The notes beneath the pieces were generated by a model. That model saw only the letters and a program-made list of their open reading frames with translations, searched no databases and had not been told where the DNA came from. Position numbers and translations under genes: made by a program. A DNA stretch of 64,000 nt. It comes from Ascidiimonas sp046199005 (lineage in GTDB: Bacteria > Bacteroidota > Bacteroidia > Flavobacteriales > Flavobacteriaceae). The stretch spans positions 4,340,001 to 4,404,000 of the forward strand of contig CP176050.1 of the NCBI GenBank assembly GCA_046199005.1. The letters run 5' to 3'. Of this stretch, positions 16,461 through 27,200 are shown piece by piece. Numbering within the stretch: the stretch's first letter is position 1; every line of letters begins with the position of its first letter.

Positions 16461-17072
16461 TTAAAAATTTATACCGAAATGCAGTCCCGGTTCACCGATT
16501 AAATAGTTATTAAAACGGTCTTCCTGTCGCTGAAAAGCTTCAGGTAGATTGGTATTTACCGGCCACCAGGTAACACCTAAAGAGGGTTCTAAAAACACTC
16601 GGTTCTTAAAAAAACGAAACTGATACCCTATCCGAAACGTATTGAACAATTGAAACCCACTTTGGATTTTATCTCCGGAAGGATCCCGATAATTTTGATG
16701 TAGTGCCGTAGCATGAACTTGCGCATACAACTGCTTCCATAAGAAACGCTGATAAGCAATACCAGCTCCAAACGCCTTAACTTCTCCCGGAAACCTTGCC
16801 TCATCCTTTGATATGTCAGAACCATATTCACGACCTAAAGGAGTATCGTAGGTCCAGGTAATCGCTTCAAAAGAAACCACATCTTTTTGAGTAATGCGAT
16901 ACCCGACGTTCAACTGATAGAAGTGAGGTGGATCGGAAAATAAGTTTGCCATTGTAAATAAACTACTTCCCACGTAATACTTATATTGGTTAGCGGGCTC
17001 TTCCTGGCCATATGTGATGACTGAGAAGAAAACTGATAAAATAAATAGGGCAAAAACATTGTTTTTCATCAT
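16461..17072 (-). CDS. Small outer-membrane beta-barrel-like protein, unknown function
   Basis: A 203-residue protein with a signal peptide (MMKNNVFALFILSVFFSVITYGQ) and a mature part made of short amphipathic beta strands with many Tyr, Phe and Trp, ending in phenylalanine (GLHFGINF) as outer-membrane barrel proteins do. I do not recognise a named family. It stands between the last PKS gene (41 bases upstream) and HMG synthase (87 bases downstream), all on one strand, so it is very probably co-transcribed with the pathway. Export, anchoring of the product in the outer membrane, or self-protection would fit this position, but nothing in the sequence decides between them. Confidence 0.65.
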   Translation of the reverse strand: MMKNNVFALFILSVFFSVITYGQEEPANQYKYYVGSSLFTMANLFSDPPHFYQLNVGYRITQKDVVSFEAITWTYDTPLGREYGSDISKDEARFPGEVKAFGAGIAYQRFLWKQLYAQVHATALHQNYRDPSGDKIQSGFQLFNTFRIGYQFRFFKNRVFLEPSLGVTWWPVNTNLPEAFQRQEDRFNNYLIGEPGLHFGINF

Positions 17073-17113
17073 TGCAAATTTGATTTATATATAATTGAGT
17101 TTAGTTATTCATA

Positions 17114-20100
17114 TTAATTAGATTCATAAAGAAGTTCCCAATCGATTCTAGAACCCTCTACCCATAATTTTGCGAGTTTTTCATATTTATTTTCCTTAAC
17201 TAATTGTTCAATGGATTCCTCACCATTTTGATCTAATGATTTTTTCTTATTGGATGATTTACGTCTTACAGATCCGATAAATATTTTTTCATGTTGCACA
17301 ATTCCATTTTCAGTTAAAAATGCATCGATTTGTGAACTCCATTCTTCGAAAGAATCGGCTACAAACGCTACCCGTTCTTCCATTTCTGAACGTCCGAACT
17401 GCAGCGTGTAAGCAATACGTTCCAGCGTTTTTTTATCCTGGTCTAAAGTATCAATAAATTTTCTGTATTCAGCTACATATTTAGCAAGATTTTCCTTATT
17501 TTTTGCCGAGATAACCAGTAGCATTTTATCGTTCAATACAGGTTCTTCATCCACAGCTATTTTTTCAGATGCTACGTATTCTTCCAAGATGATATGAGCA
17601 TTTACGCCTCCAAACCCAAAGCTACTTACACCAGCAACTCTTGGTTCTCCTGATCTGGTTTCCCAATTGCTTGCTTCTTTCGCAACTTCAAAAGGAGTTC
17701 CATCTAATTGAATGTATCGATTCAATGTATCGCAATGAAGACTTTTTGCGATCTTTTTATGTTTCATTTGAAGTACTACCTTAATTAATCCTACAATTCC
17801 GGCACCATATTCCAAGTGACCTATATTAGACTTAATACTTCCTAATTTACAAATGTGATTTTCATCGGAAGACAACTCTGCAGCGACCATTTTCAAACCT
17901 TCTACTTCTATCGGGTCGCCTAATGGTGTTCCTGTACCATGACACTCAACGTAGCTCACACGACTAAAATCTATTCCGGCATCTTTTACAGCTCTTTTAA
18001 TTACAGCTGCCTGTGATTTTGGGTTTGGAGCTGTTAATGAGTTTGCATGCCCCCCATGGTTTTCCGCAGTACCTTTCACTACCGCATGAATCTGATTTCC
18101 ATCTCTGATGGCATCTTTTAGTGGCTTTACCATCATTACACCAATACCTTCTCCTCTCACATATCCGTTGGCTTTATCTGAAAAAGTCTTGCAGCGACCA
18201 TCTTCACAAAGCATTCCGGATTTAGCAAAACTTATATAAACACTTGGGGATAGAAGCGCATTCACACCACCAATAAAAGCCTGATCGCAATGCCCTAAAT
18301 TGATCGCTTCCATCGCTCTGTGTAATGCTACAAGACTACTGCTGCAAGCTGTATCTATAGGGTTACTGGGACCGCGCCAGTCCATATAAAAACTCACACG
18401 ATTAGGTCCTACCGAAGGTACCATACCGGTAGCAGAGTAAGCTTCTACCGGCATTTTACTTATAATATCTACGTAACTACTAGGTCCACAGCCCATGAAG
18501 AGTCCTGTATCGGTACCTTTAAGTTCTTCAGCAGAATATCCTGCATCTTCCATGCATTCCCAGATATATTGAAGCATCAATCGTTGTTCAGGAGACATAT
18601 AGGTGGCTTCTGCGGGAGAGATCCCAAAAAACAGCGAATCAAAATCAGCAATATCTTCTACAAAAGCACCCCACTTGCTTATTCCTGGAAAATCTCTCCA
18701 ATCCCAACGATCTTTGGGAATTTCACTGATCATGTCTCGCTCTTCATTCAACATATCCCAGAATTCATCAGGATTTCTTGCACCGGGTATCTTGCAGCTC
18801 ATACCAATAATTGCCAGATCACGGTCTCTGTAAGTGTTTTTCTTTGTGTATCTTTTTTTGAAACTTCGGGCAAAAGCGGTTATCCCGTCTTCTTCCTGTT
18901 CTTCGACTAATGCTTCGTTAGATGCATCCTTTTTTGTTTCCTCTTTTGCAATACTACCATTGGGCGACAATCGACTGGAAAAATGTGACGAAAAATTGGT
19001 GATGAGATACTGTGTGAACTGTTCAATATTGGTCGCCTCGAACATCACAGTAGGCATCATGTTCAAATTAAATTTCGAATTGAATTTGTTTACAAAACTG
19101 GATAACAGTATCGAATCAAAACCAAATTCTGCCCAATCCTCCACCTCATCTAACTGATTTGCTTGACGCTTTAAATGATCTGCTACCTCATCTTTTACCA
19201 ACTTTAAAATTTCTTTGCTGAAGTTGTCTGTTTCGGGGTTTTCTTCTGCTTTCTTAACTACCTTCTTCTTTGGTTTTGGTTGACTAAATAAGCCCTTGAT
19301 ATTTTTCTTATTACCATAAAGCACCACAACCTGAGATTGTTCACCACTCATGATCGTTTTGAGAGCTTTTAAACCAAACTCCGCAGGTAAGGGTTTGATC
19401 TTAAGAACTTTCTGAAGATTCTTTTTGGTCTCCTCATCCAATTGCATCCCGTCACTTTCCCATAAAGGCCAATTAACACTTACACTTTTACCAAAACGTT
19501 CTCCTCTTTTTACCTGTTCTGAACGCGTAGTTATGTACGAATCCATGTAGGCGTTGGCAGCAGCATAATCTGTTTGCCCTGCGTTCCCTAAAGCACCTGC
19601 TATGGAAGAAAATACAATGAAATAATCCAGTTTCAAGTTCGCGGTTGCCTCATCAAGATAATTCAAACCTGCAACCTTCGGTGCCAGCACTGTATCAACT
19701 TCGGCGTTTGTCTTCTTAGTGATCAGGTTGTCTTTATTAGTACCGGAGCAATGAATAACTCCTCTTATATTTGGGTATTTCTGAATAAGATTGTTTATCG
19801 CAGATTGTTTACTTACATCACAGATCTCATATACGACTTTACTGCCTTTAGACTGTAGCTCGCTAATAAACTTTTTTCTTTCTGAGGTTAATTCGCTCCG
19901 TCCTACTAAAATAAGCTTGCATCCTTTGGTTTTATTAGCAATATCCAGACAGATCAATTTACCAACACCTCCAAGACCTCCTGTAATTAAAACTGATGTA
20001 TTATCAGACCATTCGAAAGCATCAGTATCTGCCAGGTCCAATTCACTATAAACGGAGTGAACTACATCCGCACCTACTTTAAGGGTATAACTGATTTTCG

Positions 20101-21166
20101 GATATTCTATAGACACTGTTTTCAGCAGTGCGTGTATTCCTTTCCAGGCAGGTTGATTATCAGGTATCGTAACTACGATCAGATGATCTTCTACTTTTTG
20201 ATCGATCAACCGTTTTGCTTCAGAAAATATTTCCTTTACAAGCTCTTCATAAGAGTTTTTAGCTTTAATCTTAGTTATTTTCCGAGCTTCAGGCTGATCT
20301 TCATTGTCTGATTCCTCTTTCCATTCGGGTGTGTAATAAACCAGTCTATCTTCCTGTGAATTTATTTCGATCTCTCGAGCCATAAAGCCTTTGATGATTA
20401 CTTTGATCTCACCATCCTCATCCGCCATGATATAGTCCATCCCCTCTTCTGCTTTTATTGCGTGAGCATACATCTTATCGGTAAGGGCATCAAAAACAAA
20501 GGTGTTTTTAACGGCAAAAGGCACTACATCTGCCTCTGGATTCTCTGCCAGAGCTATACCGCTCTGTATTACACTGTCTAACATTCCTGGATCCATAACC
20601 ATACCTCTCTTACTCGACCCGGGTAATGACAAACTAACCAGCGCGTCTGTCTTATTAATATGAATGGTTTCTATCCCTTGATGGCTTGGACCCAGAATAA
20701 CCTCACGTTTTCTCATGTTCTCATAGAACTCACTCTTTGTCGGACCAGGAATATGACACATTTCTTTAAGGTTTTCAATATCCAGATGGGTTGTAAAACC
20801 CTCTTCTTTTCGTACCTGTTCTTTATTTTTGATGAGTGCTTTTGTCTGAAAATGAACTCCCTGATCACTGCTTACTTCCACACCAAATTCATTGGTCGCT
20901 CCTGGATATACTTTTACTTCTATACTGCGCTTATTAGTTACCAAAATTGCCTGAACAAAAACGCTGTCGGACAAAACGATCATTTGATCTTCTTTTATCT
21001 TTATAGAATTTGCCACCGCTGCTCTGGATAATTCCAGGTAAGCCATCCCTGGCAGGATCATTTGTCCTTGAATAATGTGATCTGCCAAAAAGAGTTCGTT
21101 ACCCGTAAATTCCGATGAAAATACCCCGATTGGGTAATCCTCATATAATGACTTATAATTAGACAT
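17114..21166 (-). CDS. Trans-AT PKS protein 5: DH-KR-ACP-KS, ends on a ketosynthase
   Basis: 1350 residues. Domains in order: DH at ~12-265 (ADHIIQGQMILPG, a complete HxxxGxxxxP; second motif MLDSVIQ); KR ~280-625 (LITGGLGGVG; Ser and Tyr in FSSIAGALG and TDYAAANA); ACP ~650-730 (FGFDSI); KS ~790-1200 (DTACSSS, HGTGT, KSNIGH all intact); and a post-KS linker to the end (KLWVEGSRIDWELLYESN). The DH follows a DH that ends the previous protein, so this module spans two proteins as DH//DH-KR-ACP. The last KS has no carrier protein or thioesterase after it, here or in the downstream genes. The post-KS linker stops just before the usual LPTYPF motif. The protein sits 47 bases downstream of PKS 4. 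Confidence 0.9.
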   Translation of the reverse strand: MSNYKSLYEDYPIGVFSSEFTGNELFLADHIIQGQMILPGMAYLELSRAAVANSIKIKEDQMIVLSDSVFVQAILVTNKRSIEVKVYPGATNEFGVEVSSDQGVHFQTKALIKNKEQVRKEEGFTTHLDIENLKEMCHIPGPTKSEFYENMRKREVILGPSHQGIETIHINKTDALVSLSLPGSSKRGMVMDPGMLDSVIQSGIALAENPEADVVPFAVKNTFVFDALTDKMYAHAIKAEEGMDYIMADEDGEIKVIIKGFMAREIEINSQEDRLVYYTPEWKEESDNEDQPEARKITKIKAKNSYEELVKEIFSEAKRLIDQKVEDHLIVVTIPDNQPAWKGIHALLKTVSIEYPKISYTLKVGADVVHSVYSELDLADTDAFEWSDNTSVLITGGLGGVGKLICLDIANKTKGCKLILVGRSELTSERKKFISELQSKGSKVVYEICDVSKQSAINNLIQKYPNIRGVIHCSGTNKDNLITKKTNAEVDTVLAPKVAGLNYLDEATANLKLDYFIVFSSIAGALGNAGQTDYAAANAYMDSYITTRSEQVKRGERFGKSVSVNWPLWESDGMQLDEETKKNLQKVLKIKPLPAEFGLKALKTIMSGEQSQVVVLYGNKKNIKGLFSQPKPKKKVVKKAEENPETDNFSKEILKLVKDEVADHLKRQANQLDEVEDWAEFGFDSILLSSFVNKFNSKFNLNMMPTVMFEATNIEQFTQYLITNFSSHFSSRLSPNGSIAKEETKKDASNEALVEEQEEDGITAFARSFKKRYTKKNTYRDRDLAIIGMSCKIPGARNPDEFWDMLNEERDMISEIPKDRWDWRDFPGISKWGAFVEDIADFDSLFFGISPAEATYMSPEQRLMLQYIWECMEDAGYSAEELKGTDTGLFMGCGPSSYVDIISKMPVEAYSATGMVPSVGPNRVSFYMDWRGPSNPIDTACSSSLVALHRAMEAINLGHCDQAFIGGVNALLSPSVYISFAKSGMLCEDGRCKTFSDKANGYVRGEGIGVMMVKPLKDAIRDGNQIHAVVKGTAENHGGHANSLTAPNPKSQAAVIKRAVKDAGIDFSRVSYVECHGTGTPLGDPIEVEGLKMVAAELSSDENHICKLGSIKSNIGHLEYGAGIVGLIKVVLQMKHKKIAKSLHCDTLNRYIQLDGTPFEVAKEASNWETRSGEPRVAGVSSFGFGGVNAHIILEEYVASEKIAVDEEPVLNDKMLLVISAKNKENLAKYVAEYRKFIDTLDQDKKTLERIAYTLQFGRSEMEERVAFVADSFEEWSSQIDAFLTENGIVQHEKIFIGSVRRKSSNKKKSLDQNGEESIEQLVKENKYEKLAKLWVEGSRIDWELLYESN

Positions 21167-21213
21167 AGTCGATTATTTAAAATATGTAAACTGAAAAATG
21201 ATTAAAGATCCGA

Positions 21214-24200
21214 TTAAGCTTCCTGAGCTACAGGTGCTACTTCTACGAAAGCTCTTGCATAAAAGTTCTTCACTTTCACAAGTACTGCACCTTTTCGGTT
21301 TAATAAATGAATATTGAATTTTTTAATATCTGACGGTGCATTACCATCACGATCTGCAAATTCTACATAAGCGTAACAGCTATGCGTCAAGGGACGCACC
21401 AGTTCTAATTCATCAATAGCAAATGGTAAATAAGGCCGATCCGGATTCGTATTTCCTAATAAGCCTGCCACCGTCTGCAGGGCTCCATCAAGTAAACTTG
21501 GGTGAAGCACAAACTTATCGAAATCGGATTTTAGATGTGCTGCCAGTTCCAGTCTTGAAAGCGCAAACGTATCACTTACATGAAATTCCTGAATGGTCTG
21601 AAATGAAGGACCATACTGAAAACCTGCTCTTAGAAACGAATCGTAATACTGACTCCCTTGTTGGACGGTACTACATTGGCTTTTTAAGTGCTCTATGGAT
21701 ACGTTTTCAAGATCTGCAGTAGAGTGGTTCGAATCTTTTGAAAGGACTATTTTACCTTCGGCGTGAACCAAGCGTTCGTTTTCTTCGTTTAAAGAGGAAA
21801 TCTGGTAATTAATACCTGAACCATTTTGATTCAAATAGGTTTGAACATATTTAGAACCTGTCTGAAAACTCAATGGATGCATCCATACAATTTCTTTGAT
21901 CTTACTCACTTTTTGCTCACCAGCAAGATTGCCAGAAACACTGGCCATTTCCAGAAAACCTGAACCCGGGAATATTTTAACTCCATTTACCTTGTGATCT
22001 TCTGCATAATACGCCTTGTCTGATAATAGCGAATTAAAGCCTATTTGCTGCAACGTAGAAATGTTGTGCGATACCAGTGGATGGATCTGCTCTGATTTGG
22101 GTTCTTGTATTGGTTTTCTTGCGGTAACCGCATCCGTTATCCAGTAGCGTTCTTTAGCAAACGGATAGGTTGGTAAAGAGATTCGCTGAGGCAAATTCTC
22201 TTTCGAATATAATTGAGCCCAGTCGATTTTTACACCTTCCGTCCATACACGCGCTATTTCGGACAAGTTTCTTTCTGCAAGCAGAAAATTCAGATAACTA
22301 TCTTCGTATTTTGGTAATTTTTTTCTGCTGACCTGAGTTTCTGAACTAAGTTCGAAAATATGCTCTGAAGGAGCATTTTCCTTCCATTTCTTTAGTTCCC
22401 CCAAAAGCTCCGGTACACTTGATGAAATGATCGCCAGACGTTCAGACATCGACTCTCTCCCCATTTGCAATGTAAATGCCAAATCGGCTAGATCAATATT
22501 TCGATTTTCTCCCAAAAACTCCAGCAAACGGTTAGCATAGGCTACCAATCTATCTTTGCTTTTTGCAGAAAGTAAGATTAAATGAGGGATTTTTCTTGAG
22601 GGTTCTGTAACTACATCTTTTGCAATATACTCTTCCAGTACCATACAAGAGTTAACACCTCCGGCACCAAAGGAATTTATCAAGGCTCTACGGGGAACAT
22701 TTGGCAAGCGATTCCATGGCGATAGTGCATGCTGAAGATAAAACGGAGAGCTTTCAAAATCAATATTAGGATTGACTTCCTCCGAATGAATTGTGGGCAC
22801 AAGCTGTTGGTGTTTCAATTGCAATAGAATTTTCGTGATCCCGGCGATTCCTGCAGCCGATTCTGTATGACCTATATTGGCTTTAACAGATCCGACAGGA
22901 CAGAATTGTTTTCTGACTGCCTCCTGTTTCTTAAAGGCATTGGTAAGCGATAAGATCTCAAGGCTATCACCCAATTGCGTACCCGTTCCATGTCCTTCCA
23001 CGTAGCCAATAGTTTCCGGATGCACATTTGCTCTTTTAAGCGTTTCATCGATCAATGCTGATTGCGAATTTGGATTCGGAGCTGAATACCCGTTAGAGGC
23101 TCCGCTGTGCCCAAAAGTGCTTCCTTTAATAACTGCGTAAATATGATCTTGATCTTCAATAGCCTTGCTTAAAGGTTTCAGCATGACCGATCCTACCCCT
23201 TCACCGGGAACAAAACCATCGTCTCCCGCCCCAAAACTGTAATTTTTACTTCCGGAAGCGATCATTCGCTTTTTGCATAAAGAGTGGTACTTTGAGTGAT
23301 GCAAATATAGATTTACACCCCCTGCAATAGCCACCTGGCATTCTTGTTTACGAAGACTTTCACAAGCCAAATGAATCGAAACCAAAGAAGAAGAACATGC
23401 TGTATCAATTGGCATACTGGGCCCCTGAAAATCCATCATATAGGAAACCCGGTTGGCAATAGACCAGGGCATAGCACTCGAATTCAGATAATTCCCCTCG
23501 TTCCAGGCGTCTGTAGCCAGCAAATTGTAGGTATATGTAGTTACCCCAACAAATACGCCTACATCAGACCCTTTGCCTTTACTGTATTTAGATCTTAAAC
23601 TGTTCTTGGTGTACCCGGCATCTTCCAAGGTTGCCCAAACAGATTCCAGAAAAAGCCTTTCCTGAGGATCCATCATAAGTGCTTCTTCTTTCGGAATATT
23701 AAAAAAAGTAGGATCAAACTTATCCACATCATTTACAAAACCACCCCATTTACTATAGATTTTCCCTTCTGCTGCTTTTTCAGGATCCTGATCGTAGAAT
23801 TCTTTGTAATCCCATCGATTCTCTGGTACCAATCCAATTAAATCTTTACCCTTTTTAAGATGATCCCAGTAGGCATCCAGATCTTCAGATTGAGGATATT
23901 TTCCGTGAACACCGATAATTGCAATTGGCTCATTAGCTGCGAATGTATTCTCCTTGGTTTTCTGAAGATCGGTCATCGGACGATTTGTAGTCGCACTTGA
24001 CTCAATAGTGGATTCTTGAACGATTGCTTCGGGGATGGCAAAAAGATCAATTAAAGCTTGTTTCGCCTCCACATGTAAATAGGTTGCCAGTTCTTTGATA
24101 GTGGGATGCTCGTATAGCAACGTTTTTGAAAGTGGCCCCAAGTCTTTTTCAAGTGCCACATTTATTCTGCCTATGATAATAGAATCAATTCCAAAAACAT

Positions 24201-27200
24201 CAAACTGCTCTTCCGGATCCATACGGTCGGGATCCAACTTAATTTCGTTCCCTATAACCTCCTTTACGTACGCTTCCGTTTTTTCTAATAAAAATGCGTT
24301 GTCAAAACTCGCAGGACGCATCGTCTTTTGTAACGGAGTTTCGGGTGAATCTTTTTTGATGTAAGATTCGATTTTTTCTTTTTCTCCATACAATGCAATC
24401 GCCTGAGCATGATCAACCCTCAGAAAATCCTCAAAATATGCAAGTCCTGTACTTGTATGAATAGGATAAATCCCTAAAAATTCTTTCCCTTGAGCTATTT
24501 CGTTCTCTGGAAGCTTAAAGCCTCCTTCTTCCCAATAAGGCCAATTAATAGAAAGCGTTTTACCCGTTCGTAATTGACGTTTGGTTTGCTCACTGCGGTT
24601 CTCTGCAAAGGCATCTAAGAAACGGTTTGCAAAAGCATAATCACTCTGCCCTAAATTACCCAATACTGCTGCAATGGAAGAAAACAGTACAAATAGATCT
24701 AGATTTTCGTCTTTTGTCGCAAGATCAAGGTTTATAGTCCCTATAACTTTTGGATCTATTACCTGTTGCATTTCTTCTTTTGATTTCTTTAGAATAAAAG
24801 AGTCTTTACTGGTTCCTGCGCTGTGGATTATTCCATTTATTTGAGAAAATTTATCTTTAGCAGCTTTCACCACGGCTTTTACGTCTTCAAGTTTGGTGAC
24901 ATCTGCCTGCACATAAATTGCTTCCCCCTTTAATTCTTTTAGAGAATGAAGCTTTTTCTCTTGTTCTTTCTTCAATGGAGATCTCCCAAAAAGAACCAGT
25001 TTGCATTGAAATGTTTTTGCCAGATATTCAGTAAACAGATATCCCAATCCCCCAATTCCTCCAGAAATAATATATACTCCTCCTTGTTTGATTGGAAGCT
25101 GATTTGATTGATCTTTAGTAGGCAAAAATGAATCTAATACGCTCACAAAACGTAGTGCATCTTCAGGTTTTTCTGTTGCCGTGTACTTTACTTCATTCAG
25201 ATGCCAGTCATTGTCTGCAAGCTCTCGAAGGCTTATACTTAATTTTTCAGTTTCAGAGAATATTCCTTTCTGTTCTTCGCTTTCAAATTGAATTATTTTA
25301 CCCTTGTATTTAGGATTTTCCAAAGTAAGAGTTTTGTAGAATCCTCCCAATGCTTCATTCACGCATGAATCCGTAGTATCGGTTTTTTCAAAAATCGAAA
25401 GTATTTTAAGAGGTTTTTGATCTTTTAATTTCATCAATGCTTTGCATAGATGAAATATTGCGTAGACACTTTCATTTAGGTTTTTTGTTACATCCCGCTC
25501 TTCAGAAGCTTGTTTTACGGGCTGATGTAAAATGTTAGCAGGCAACAACTGCTGTGCTTCTAAGGTTTCTACTAACTGCTGAAAGTCGGTTTCCTTTTCA
25601 GGATTCAACTCAAAATGGTGTGGTGATGTTTCCTTGAATGTACTTCCATAAACGACGGAAATAACTTTGCTACTTTCATCGGAATGTAAAGAAGTCCAGG
25701 CGTTGAATAGACCCGATATTTCACCCATCAAAAGCAGCACACCATCAGGCGAAGCTTCCTTTTTTTCTTTTACGTCAGACAGCGGTTGTTTTTTCCATTT
25801 GGTGTAGTACTGAGATTTGGTTGGAAGTGCTTGCGCTGCTGGGACTGTGACGGTCTGAACATTTGTTTCCTTAATCTTCTTTTCCAGTTGTATATCTTCT
25901 GAGATCTCAGGCCAGTATCTTTCTTTTGCAAAAGGATAGGTTGGCAAGTTTACGCGATATGGTTCGAGTCCTTCATACAATAAGTTCCAGTCTAGCTCAA
26001 AGCCTTTGATCCACAATTCGACGAGTTTTTCAAAATTCTTATCCCAGATCCATTTGCGAACAAGCTTGTCAAATTCCGCTTCCGTCTCGAAAAAATTAAG
26101 CGTATCCTTGTTGGGTATTGCTTGCCCTACATATAGGTTTTCGATTCCTTTATCTCCTTTCAAATAAGCATCCAGTATTTTGGTTAGCTCATTTGTCGAG
26201 CTTACTATAATAGCAAGACGCTCTTTCATTTCTTCTCTTCCTACCTGTAGCGTAAATGCCATATCAACCAAATTCATTGATGCTGATACATTTTTAGAAA
26301 GATAATTTAAAAGATCGGTAGCTTTCTGTCGAAGCTGTTCTTCTGTTCTTGCTGAAAGCGGAATAATTACTTCTGAAGCGGCTTTATTCTGAGATTCCTT
26401 CTTCTTCTGCGGATACTCTTCTACTACCAAATGCGCATTGGTACCGCTAAAACCAAAAGAGCTAATACCAGCTCTTCGCAATGGGCTATCTATATGCGAT
26501 GGATTATTCCATTCTTTTCTTTCCCTGGAAATATAAAACGGTGATTTTTTGAAATCAAAAATGTTATTTTCTTTCTTAACATTTAGTGTAGGTACCAGCG
26601 TTTTGTTTTGCATGCATAACAATACTTTTTGCAGGCTTGCTACGCCAGCAGCTCCCGAAGTGTGTCCGATATTGCTTTTTACCGAGCCAATGGCACAGAA
26701 GTTCTTGCGAGAGGTTTTTTCACCAAATACGGTCGACAGTGCTTCTAACTCTATAGGGTCTCCCAATTTTGTTCCTGTACCATGTGCTTCAATGTAACTG
26801 ATGGTTTCAGGATCGATTTGATATCTGGAATAAATATCTCTTTCTAATTCTATTTGACTATTTACACTAGGAGCTGTAATTCCGTTTGTTTTTCCATCCT
26901 GATTAATCCCGGAACCTATGATCACTCCATAAATATGATCGTTATCGCGCTCCGCATCTTTGAGTCGTTTTAAAACCACCGTTCCAGCTCCTTCTCCCGG
27001 TACAAAACCGTTTGCCGAATCATCAAACGTTTTGCATTGACCTTCCGGAGATAACATGCCTGCCTGACACATCCCAATGTAGGATTCTGGTATTAAATAA
27101 AGACTTACTCCTCCTGCAAGTGCCATATCTATTTCTCCATTAAGCAAGCTTTGACAAGCGGTATGTATCGCCACCAATGATGACGAGCATGCCGTATCAA

